From an uncultured Draconibacterium sp. (GTDB lineage Bacteria; Bacteroidota; Bacteroidia; Bacteroidales; Prolixibacteraceae): 64,000 nt of DNA. The notes beneath the pieces were generated by a model. The model was not told the DNA's origin and did not search any database. It worked only from the letters and a program-made list of their open reading frames with translations. Shown one piece after another: positions 55,084 through 62,027 of the stretch; the first letter of the stretch is position 1; each line of letters opens with the position of its first letter. Location: NCBI RefSeq assembly GCF_963676815.1, contig NZ_OY781365.1, forward strand, positions 4,126,501-4,190,500. The letters run 5' to 3'. The position numbers and the translations under genes are program-made.

Positions 55084-55134
55084 GCAGGTTCAGGAGAATT
55101 TGATATTCAAAGATTACAAATTATGCACTTATAA
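55084..55134 (+). pseudogene. 3' remnant of a second GH2 beta-mannosidase gene
   Basis: Sixteen codons and a stop (AGSGEFDIQRLQIMHL, stop at 55132-55134) match the last part of the beta-mannosidase at 48132-50735, which ends with SGSGEFDIEKLQIMHL plus six more residues. At DNA level the CAGGTTC, GGAGAATTTGATAT and ATTATGCA words match. It begins 5 bp after the GH5-like stop codon, with no start codon and no room for the rest of the gene. The simplest reading is a deletion scar of a duplicated beta-mannosidase. Confidence 0.8.
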
Positions 55135-55160
55135 CAAACGCAATAATTTTTATTAACGGT

Positions 55161-55994
55161 ATGGAAAAATTAAATATAAAAAGTACAGTAGAACTGGCAA
55201 ATGGTGTGCAGATGCCACGCATTGGTTTGGGCGTATTTCAATCGGCTGATGGAAACGAGGTAATAAATGCAATTAAGTATGCCGTAGAAGCCGGATATGG
55301 TTTGATTGATACCGCTGCAATTTATAATAATGAGGCAGGAGTTGGCGAAGCGATTAAATCACTTGCTATTCCTCGCGAGCAGCTTTTTATAACCTCAAAA
55401 GTGTGGAACAGCGACCAGGGTTATGAATCTACGCTCAAAGCTTTTGATGTTAGCATGGAAAAGCTTGGCTTAGATGTATTGGACATGTACCTGATTCATT
55501 GGCCGGTAAAAGGAAAATACAATGAAACCTGGCGTGCAATGGAAAAATTATATGCAAATGGTAAAGTGCGTGCAATTGGAGTAAGTAATTTCTTACAGCA
55601 TCAATTGGAAGATTTAATCAGTAATGCGAATATAGTTCCCATGCTGAATCAGGTAGAGTACCACCCTTATCTAACACAACCAGGGCTTGCAAACTATTGT
55701 AAACAAAATAAGATTTTACTGCAGGCCTGGGCACCACTTATGCAAGGTAAAATATTTGAAGTGGATGAAATTAAGTTGTTAGCTGAAAAGCATGGTAAAT
55801 CGCCTGCCCATATTGTTATTCGATGGAACTTACAAAAGGGCATATTAACCATACCAAAGTCAGTTAAAAAACATCGTATAGAAGATAATGTAAATGTTTT
55901 TGATTTTGAGTTGACGGAAGAGGATATGGCAATAATTGATAATCTAAACAGGAGTGAGCGATTGGGACCAGACCCTGATAACTTTGATTTCTAA
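55161..55994 (+). CDS. Aldo-keto reductase
   Basis: This 277-residue cytoplasmic protein is an NAD(P)H-dependent aldo-keto reductase. Family motifs are MPRIGLGVF, LIDTAAIYNNEAGVG (Asp and the catalytic Tyr), ITSKVW (Lys), LIHWPVKG (His), GVSNF, NQVEYHPYL and IPKSVKKHRIEDN, the cofactor site. The length is typical for the short 5-type AKRs. It reduces an aldehyde or ketone, possibly of a sugar or sugar-derived aldehyde. In this locus it could process a product of the mannan pathway or detoxify a reactive carbonyl. It has no signal peptide, unlike most of its neighbours, and lies 23 bp before the sulfatase. Confidence 0.92.
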   Translation: MEKLNIKSTVELANGVQMPRIGLGVFQSADGNEVINAIKYAVEAGYGLIDTAAIYNNEAGVGEAIKSLAIPREQLFITSKVWNSDQGYESTLKAFDVSMEKLGLDVLDMYLIHWPVKGKYNETWRAMEKLYANGKVRAIGVSNFLQHQLEDLISNANIVPMLNQVEYHPYLTQPGLANYCKQNKILLQAWAPLMQGKIFEVDEIKLLAEKHGKSPAHIVIRWNLQKGILTIPKSVKKHRIEDNVNVFDFELTEEDMAIIDNLNRSERLGPDPDNFDF

Positions 55995-56017
55995 CTTTGA
56001 TAAATAAGGAAATATTC

Positions 56018-57895
56018 ATGAATAACATATTGTTCCGAATTGCATGTTTTTTGATGGTGATTTTATTTTCATCATGCTCAAATAATGTTGAAAAAGAAAG
56101 ACCAAATATCCTGATTATACAGGCGGACGATTTGGGCTATGATGACATTCGCCTGTACGGAAATAATATAATTGAAACTCCATCACTGGATAAGCTTGGC
56201 GAACAATCCATTCAGTTCGACCAGTTTTATCTTTCATCGGTTTGTGCACCAACACGTGCAGCTTTATTAACCGGGCGGAACTTCTTGCGAACAGGTGTTT
56301 CAGGGGTACATGCGGGTAGGGATTATGTCAATTTAGATGAAACCATTATCGCGGAAGTTTTCAAAGATGCAGGTTACACAACCGGTATGTGGGGCAAGTG
56401 GCACAGTGGAAAAACGGATGGCTATTTCCCGTGGGACAGAGGTTTTGATGAAGCTTACTATGCCTGTCTTTACAATTATTTCGACAATACCGGATTGCTG
56501 AACGGAGAGCCTGTCCAAACCAAAGGTTTTACAACGGATGCCATTACGGATATGGCAATTTCGTTTGTGAAGAAAAATAAGGACAAGCCATTTTTTGCGT
56601 ACATGTCGCATTTGGCACCTCATAATCCATGGCGTGCACCTGAATCGTATATCAAAAAGTACCTGAATAAAGGGCTTTCGGAACCAATGGCTACCCTTTA
56701 CGGAATGATTGATAATTTAGATTTTAACATTGGCAGGTTATTACAAACTGTTGAAGACGAGGGCTTGGCAGAAAATACCATTATTGTGTTTTTAAGCGAT
56801 AATGGCCCGTGGATTAGAAGCTATCGATTTGGATTAACAGACGAAGAATGGCAAGAGCGTAATGTAAACGGAAAGCGCGGAATGAAAGGCACCAACTGGG
56901 AAAATGGAATTCATTCGCCATTGTTTATTCGCTGGACGAATAAGTTTGCACCAAAGCATATTAATGAGCCTGTGAAAGTGGAAGATTTATACCCAACCTT
57001 GTGCAATTTGGTTGGTATTACTATTCCCGATAGCATTCAATTAAGTGGACAAAGCTTGTTAAATACAAGTGGAAGTTTTATTGCAAGTGAGGCACCCATT
57101 TATGTTGCAGCTCATAACCCGGTGGGGGATGAAGATTACCGTTCAGAGAAAGATGAGTATGGTCAGGCCATTCCTTTTTCAGAAGAGTATATCCAATCCT
57201 TTAAATTCGAAAAGCAAAACCTGGCTATCAGAAAAGGGGCGTATAAATATGTGCAGGATGGCGAGGCCGGTAAACTTTTTGATATCATTACAAATCCTAC
57301 TGAAAACGAATCAGCTCTTTCTGAAAACAAGGAGCAATTCGAAAGTCTTCAGACGCAATTGGGAGAGTGGTTTGAAGAGGTGAAAACACAAGAGAATTCG
57401 TTTACCATGCCTGTTTTTCAAATCGGATATAAGCAAAATACCACTTCGTATATGTATGCCTGTGCACCTCAAAGCATTTCAAAAGGATTAATAAATAAGG
57501 AACACTTTTTAGCCAATTGGGGAAAAGTGGGCGATGAAGTTACCTACAATATTAAAGTTCATACAAAAGGGAAGTATGAAGTATTTCTTGTTCATAAAAT
57601 TAAGGATTATGAAAAGATATGTTTTCAGGTAAGTTCTTCAACTTCAGTCACAAAATCGTGGCTAAACGATACCGGCGACAGAAACTTCGGAACCTTGATT
57701 GAGGGCGAGAGTGCCTATTGGGAGAATTTTGACTTAAAAGAGACCTTTAAAAAAGACATCATAAAATCGAAGTTGGGAACAATTCAACTTCACGATGATG
57801 ACTCGGAATTGAAGTTGGAATTACTGGAGAAAAAAGGTAGTTGTGAGCATGAATGGGAAAATCAGCTTATTTCAATCGAATTAAGGAAAATCTAA
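56018..57895 (+). CDS. Formylglycine-dependent sulfatase lipoprotein with C-terminal beta domain, mannan PUL copy 2
   Basis: This 625-residue S1-family sulfatase was started at the ATG at 56018, where a good lipoprotein signal (lipobox FSSC) begins. A TTG seven codons upstream keeps the frame but spoils the signal. The metal site ADDLGYDDIRLYGN is followed by CAPTRAALLTGR with Cys76 as the formylglycine precursor, then GKWHSG, APHNPW and LSDNGP. The C-terminal 150 residues form a beta domain related to that of the sulfatase at 45448. It follows the aldo-keto reductase by 23 bp and precedes the flavoprotein by 19 bp. Two sulfatases of this kind in one mannan locus imply sulfate at two positions, or overlap. 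Confidence 0.92.
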   Translation: MNNILFRIACFLMVILFSSCSNNVEKERPNILIIQADDLGYDDIRLYGNNIIETPSLDKLGEQSIQFDQFYLSSVCAPTRAALLTGRNFLRTGVSGVHAGRDYVNLDETIIAEVFKDAGYTTGMWGKWHSGKTDGYFPWDRGFDEAYYACLYNYFDNTGLLNGEPVQTKGFTTDAITDMAISFVKKNKDKPFFAYMSHLAPHNPWRAPESYIKKYLNKGLSEPMATLYGMIDNLDFNIGRLLQTVEDEGLAENTIIVFLSDNGPWIRSYRFGLTDEEWQERNVNGKRGMKGTNWENGIHSPLFIRWTNKFAPKHINEPVKVEDLYPTLCNLVGITIPDSIQLSGQSLLNTSGSFIASEAPIYVAAHNPVGDEDYRSEKDEYGQAIPFSEEYIQSFKFEKQNLAIRKGAYKYVQDGEAGKLFDIITNPTENESALSENKEQFESLQTQLGEWFEEVKTQENSFTMPVFQIGYKQNTTSYMYACAPQSISKGLINKEHFLANWGKVGDEVTYNIKVHTKGKYEVFLVHKIKDYEKICFQVSSSTSVTKSWLNDTGDRNFGTLIEGESAYWENFDLKETFKKDIIKSKLGTIQLHDDDSELKLELLEKKGSCEHEWENQLISIELRKI

Positions 57896-57914
57896 TTGAA
57901 GTTATTGGGTTTAG

Positions 57915-59081
57915 ATGAAAAACAAATTTATTGAACATATCAGCAACTCTGCTCTCTTGCTACTTTTCTTTATGGCAGCAGTGTCGTATAACGGGAAGCT
58001 GTTTGGTCGCAAGCCCGAAAAATTATTATCGGTAAAGACAGATGTGATTGAGATTTTACCACCTACCCATGCACAATTGAAGGCTTTGGGCTTGTCTAGC
58101 CTTAGCTTGGAAGAAGAAGCCAGAGGAATATGGAAAGTTGGGACTGACGCTGAAAATGAAAAGCTTATTAATACACTGGCATTCAGCAAAGGTATTTATG
58201 GTTTTGGAGGGCAGGTAGGTGTTTTCTTGTATATTGATAAAAACAATAATATAAAACAGCTTGTTTTTGCCGAAAATAATGAGTCACCCGAATTTTTCGA
58301 ATCGGTTCAGGAAAAAGGAATTGTAGCTCAATGGTTGGGCAAGGATTATGAAAAGATGTCAAAAGCTAAGCCCAATGTTCTGTCTGGTGCAACAATGACA
58401 TCTAATGCGATTAATCGTTCAATATTAAAAAGTTTACAAGCTCTTGAAAATAATAGTAGTAGCACGAATTGGCTAAGGGTGCTGGATTTTAAAACAGTAG
58501 CAGCTCTTTTGGTAATTGTTCTTGGAGTACTTATTTCTTATATTAAAACCAAACGAAAAAAACAACTAAGAACCATTTTGTTGGTCTTAAATACCTGTGT
58601 TTTGGGAATTTGGTGCGGAAAATTCATCTCAATAAATATTCTGTTGGGCTGGGTTTCAAACGGAATGAATTTAGTAAGTAGTGGAGTGGTGTTTTTAATG
58701 CTTTTACTTTCGGTTATCTTGCCTTTGTTTTTCAATAAAAAATCGTACTACTGTAACTGGGTATGCCCATTTGGTTCTGCACAAGAACTAGCCGGGCGAA
58801 TAAGTAAAAAGAAAATAAGCTTAAAACCTAAGTTGGTGCTAATATTAAGTCCTTCAAGAGAAGTTATTACCCTTGGCGTATTTGTTTGCATGTGGTTGGG
58901 TTTGGCTTCCGATATTGCAGACTATGAACCTTTTTCCGCTTTCATTTTTCAACATGCATCAATAGCAGTATTGTTAATTGCAGCGTTCGGAATTGTATCA
59001 GCCGTGTTTATTTCCCGACCATGGTGTCGTTTTGTATGTCCAACAGGGCAAGTATTAAATTGGATTTGTAAAATGGACTAA
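57915..59081 (+). CDS. Membrane FMN-binding/iron-sulfur electron-transfer protein (NosR/NapH-like)
   Basis: This 388-residue protein has an N-terminal helix, an extracytoplasmic FMN-binding domain (about 30-190) and a C-terminal membrane domain of about five helices. The FMN domain has LSGATMTSNAI, whose Thr160 in SGAT fits the site of covalent FMN attachment by ApbE-type transferases. The membrane part has CNWVCPFGSAQEL and CRFVCPTGQVLNWIC, cysteine motifs of the NapH/polyferredoxin type, but no full ferredoxin domain follows. The layout matches flavinylated extracytoplasmic electron-transfer proteins. The next gene, an anchored nitroreductase, starts 2 bp downstream, so it is the likely partner. 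No ApbE gene is in the window. Confidence 0.82.
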   Translation: MKNKFIEHISNSALLLLFFMAAVSYNGKLFGRKPEKLLSVKTDVIEILPPTHAQLKALGLSSLSLEEEARGIWKVGTDAENEKLINTLAFSKGIYGFGGQVGVFLYIDKNNNIKQLVFAENNESPEFFESVQEKGIVAQWLGKDYEKMSKAKPNVLSGATMTSNAINRSILKSLQALENNSSSTNWLRVLDFKTVAALLVIVLGVLISYIKTKRKKQLRTILLVLNTCVLGIWCGKFISINILLGWVSNGMNLVSSGVVFLMLLLSVILPLFFNKKSYYCNWVCPFGSAQELAGRISKKKISLKPKLVLILSPSREVITLGVFVCMWLGLASDIADYEPFSAFIFQHASIAVLLIAAFGIVSAVFISRPWCRFVCPTGQVLNWICKMD

Positions 59082-59083
59082 AA

Positions 59084-59704
59084 ATGAACATTCAAAAAAC
59101 CATAAACATTATTTTGGCGCTATGCCTTTTATTATTGATTATTAAAATGAACCCTTTAGATAAAAATGATATGAATGATAATGGCAGTTCTACGCTGGAG
59201 ATTATTCACCAACGAAAAAGTGTCCGGAACTATACCGAAAAAAAGGTGAGTAAAGAGCAATTGGAAACACTTGTTAAGGCTGCAATGGCAGCACCAACTG
59301 CGGTTAACAAACAACCCTGGGCTTTTATTGCAATTAACGACAGGGCTACATTGGACCATTTGGGTTATAAGTTGCCTTATGCAAAAATGACGAAAACCGC
59401 CAGTGCTGCCATTATAGTTTGTGGCGATTTAAGTAAAGCTTTGGAGGGGTGGGAGCAAGCATTCTGGATTCAGGATTGTTCTGCTGCAAGCCAAAATATC
59501 CTTTTAGCAGCCGAAGCAATGGGGCTGGGTGCCGTGTGGACAGCCGCATATCCGGCTGAAGATAGAATGGCTATTGTTAGAGATATTTTAAACTTACCTG
59601 AAAATATTATTCCCCTTAATGTAATTCCAGTGGGTTATCCAAAAGGAATTGAGAAACCAAAGGACAAATGGAAACCTGAGAATTTGCATTGGGATAAGTG
59701 GTAA
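59084..59704 (+). CDS. Membrane-anchored nitroreductase-family flavoprotein
   Basis: This 206-residue protein has a nitroreductase fold (about 37-200, with HQRKSVRNYTEKKVS, AAPTAVNKQPW, CSAASQNILLAAEAMGLGAVW and VIPVGYP) preceded by a hydrophobic N-terminal segment (about 9-22). Nitroreductases are usually cytosolic, so the signal anchor implies it works in the periplasm. It follows the FMN/iron-sulfur protein by 2 bp, suggesting electrons pass through that membrane protein to this flavin enzyme. The natural acceptor is unknown and might be a quinone-like or nitro compound or a glycan-derived carbonyl. Its inclusion in a glycan locus is unusual. Confidence 0.85.
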   Translation: MNIQKTINIILALCLLLLIIKMNPLDKNDMNDNGSSTLEIIHQRKSVRNYTEKKVSKEQLETLVKAAMAAPTAVNKQPWAFIAINDRATLDHLGYKLPYAKMTKTASAAIIVCGDLSKALEGWEQAFWIQDCSAASQNILLAAEAMGLGAVWTAAYPAEDRMAIVRDILNLPENIIPLNVIPVGYPKGIEKPKDKWKPENLHWDKW

Positions 59705-59727
59705 ATGTGATAATTAAAACTATCGAA

Positions 59728-60765
59728 ATGGGCAGTATTCAAAATAGTATTTTAGTTCTTGTAGTGCTCTTTACAGTATTGAGTTGTACAAGCAAAAAAG
59801 GAGCTGATAAGGTAAACCTGAGCGTAATTGCTTCTTCCGATAAAGACTGGACTGGTATTGCAATTAGCCGCGAAAGTAGAATGTTTGTAAACTACCCTAA
59901 ATGGTCAGATAATGTGCCGGTTAGTGTGGCAGAAATAGTGGGCGGAAAGCCTGTTGCATATCCAAATTTAAAGTGGAACAGTCGCAAGGAGGAAGAAGCC
60001 TTTGTTGCAGTGCAATCGGTAGTGATTGATGATAAAAACCGTCTTTGGATATTGGATACCCGGAATCCACAATTCAGAGGGGTAAACAAGGGTGGTCCTA
60101 AGCTTTTTCAGTTTAATCTTGAAACCGATAGCAAAGAGAATGTATATAGTTTCCCTCAAGGTGTTTTTCAGCCAGATTCTTATTTTAATGATGTACGGAT
60201 TGACACCGAATACGAAATAGCTTATATAACGGATTCTGGTAATGGTGCACTGGTTGTTTTGGATTTAAAAACGGGCAATTCACGCAGGTTACTCGACCAG
60301 CATATTTCAACTCAAAGCGAAGTAGACTATCTTGTTTGTGATGGTATTAAATGGGAAAATACAGTCCATTCTGATGGAATTGCCCTTACACCTGATAAAC
60401 AATTTCTGTATTATATAGCACTTACCGGGCATACCTTATACCGGGTTTCAACTAAGGCTTTGAATAATGATACCTTAAAAGATAATGAGCTTGCCCCAAA
60501 AGTTGAGAAAGTCTGCACCATACCCGCTACAGACGGGATGATGTTCGATAAGGAAGGAAATCTTTGGCTGGGAGGATTGGAAGACAACTCAATAAATCTT
60601 TTGAAAAAAGATGGAACATTGGAAAAAGTAGTCAAAGATGATATAATTCGGTGGGCAGATTCATTTGCTTTTGATAAAGAAGGCAATGTTTATTTTACCA
60701 CATCGCAAATTCATTTGCCAATAAATCAGAGGAAAGAATATCAAGTAATTAAGTTGTCAAGGTAA
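59728..60765 (+). CDS. Secreted major-royal-jelly/SMP-30-type beta-propeller lipoprotein
   Basis: This 345-residue protein was started at the ATG at 59728, where a signal peptide with lipobox LSC begins. A GTG at 59698 in the same frame overlaps the nitroreductase end and adds ten residues with poor signal quality. The propeller repeats include DDKNRLWILDTRNPQFRG, NDVRIDTEYEIAYITDSG, HSDGIALTPDKQFLYYIAL and MMFDKEGNLWLGG, typical of royal jelly/yellow proteins and gluconolactonase-like propellers. It may bind or hydrolyse a lactone or sugar, or serve as a cofactor-free scaffold in the periplasm. It lies 23 bp after the nitroreductase and 56 bp before the last GH26. Confidence 0.78.
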   Translation: MGSIQNSILVLVVLFTVLSCTSKKGADKVNLSVIASSDKDWTGIAISRESRMFVNYPKWSDNVPVSVAEIVGGKPVAYPNLKWNSRKEEEAFVAVQSVVIDDKNRLWILDTRNPQFRGVNKGGPKLFQFNLETDSKENVYSFPQGVFQPDSYFNDVRIDTEYEIAYITDSGNGALVVLDLKTGNSRRLLDQHISTQSEVDYLVCDGIKWENTVHSDGIALTPDKQFLYYIALTGHTLYRVSTKALNNDTLKDNELAPKVEKVCTIPATDGMMFDKEGNLWLGGLEDNSINLLKKDGTLEKVVKDDIIRWADSFAFDKEGNVYFTTSQIHLPINQRKEYQVIKLSR

Positions 60766-60821
60766 CTCCCGGGACACTATTCATTTATAATTAAATTTAG
60801 AAATCAATTAAATAAAGCAGT

Positions 60822-61916
60822 ATGAGATTAGTAATTTTAATGGCATTTGCCGCAAGTTTATTTGCTTGTGGTAATAAACCTTTGCCGAGCGATGTAAAAG
60901 CTACAAAAGAAACGGTTAAACTGTATCAGAATCTTCATAAGTTAAAAGCAAAGGGAATGATGTACGGACATCAGGATGCTTTGGCTTACGGAAAGAATTG
61001 GTATGGAGAAGAAGGACGCTCGGATGTAAAAGATGTTTGTGGTGATTATCCGGCTGTTTATGGCTGGGAAATTGGGCACCTGGAATTGGGAGACGAGTAT
61101 AGTCTCGATTCGGTTTATTTCGATGACATCAAAAAATGGATTAAAACTGTTTACGAGCGTGGCGGGATAAATACAATTAGCTGGCATCTTAGAAATCCTT
61201 TAACCGGAGGTTCTTCATGGGACACTTCGTCGAAAGCGGTTGTGAAATCAATCTTACCAAATGGAGAGAAACACGAATTTTTTAAAACTTATTTGGATGA
61301 ATTAGCTGAATTTTTACTGGATTTAAAAACAGACGACGGAATTTATATCCCGGTTATGTTTCGCCCTTTTCACGAACATACTGGAAGTTGGTTCTGGTGG
61401 GGGAGAGACTTGTGTTCTGTGGAAGATTACAAAGCGCTTTGGCATTTTACCGTTGATTACCTGCAAAACGAAAAAGGCATCCATCATATACTTTATGTTT
61501 ATTCAACCGACCGTTTCGAAACTAAGGATCAATATCTTGAACGTTATCCCAGCGATGATATAGTTGATGTACTTGGTTTTGATTTGTACGACCGCGATAA
61601 AGATTATCCACGGCTGCTAGATTATTGTGCCAAAACCGTCACTCAACTCGCAGCAGAAAAAGGAAAGATTGCGGTAGTAAGTGAAACAGGAGGTCCGTTA
61701 GCTACAAATACAGAGTGGTGGACACAGGTTTTGGACATCCTTAAACCATACGAGTTGGCTTATGTTTTAACATGGCGAAATCCGTTTGATTCGGCCGACC
61801 ACGGAAATTATGGCCCATCAAAAGGTAGCCCCGATTCTGAAAATTTCATTCAGTTTTATAACGATTCTGAAACGATTTTCCAGAAAGAACTTACACCGAA
61901 AAAGATTTATGATTAG
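60822..61916 (+). CDS. GH26 beta-mannanase lipoprotein
   Basis: This 364-residue compact enzyme has lipobox LFAC near residue 16, followed directly by a GH26 barrel. The acid/base is Glu185 in RPFHEHTGSWFWWG and the nucleophile is Glu288 in VSETGG. GHQDALAYG and GWEIGHLE are also family motifs, and a similar stretch occurs in the GH26 at 34808. Unlike that enzyme it lacks the binding module and T9SS domain, so it is a membrane-anchored partner acting on mannan oligosaccharides, probably in the periplasm or on the surface. It is the last gene of the mannan locus before a strong terminator. Confidence 0.94.
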   Translation: MRLVILMAFAASLFACGNKPLPSDVKATKETVKLYQNLHKLKAKGMMYGHQDALAYGKNWYGEEGRSDVKDVCGDYPAVYGWEIGHLELGDEYSLDSVYFDDIKKWIKTVYERGGINTISWHLRNPLTGGSSWDTSSKAVVKSILPNGEKHEFFKTYLDELAEFLLDLKTDDGIYIPVMFRPFHEHTGSWFWWGRDLCSVEDYKALWHFTVDYLQNEKGIHHILYVYSTDRFETKDQYLERYPSDDIVDVLGFDLYDRDKDYPRLLDYCAKTVTQLAAEKGKIAVVSETGGPLATNTEWWTQVLDILKPYELAYVLTWRNPFDSADHGNYGPSKGSPDSENFIQFYNDSETIFQKELTPKKIYD

Positions 61917-61970
61917 ATAGTTATTAGTTTTATTTACGGAGAGCTGTAAATTTAGTTTGGTTAGTTAGTT

Positions 61971-62001
61971 AAGCCCGGTGATAGCACCGGGCTTTTTTTA
62001 T
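61971..62001 (+). terminator. Strong intrinsic terminator closing the mannan PUL
   Basis: Ten-base arms AAGCCCGGTG (61971-61980) and CACCGGGCTT (61985-61994) pair with a 4-base loop and run straight into a T-rich tail, so this is a textbook Rho-independent terminator. It stands between the last GH26 and the convergent regulator at 62028. The A-rich stretch needed for a terminator on the minus strand is absent, so it serves the plus strand. Confidence 0.93.
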
Positions 62002-62027
62002 TTCGAATTGTTTGGCTAAGAGCTCTT

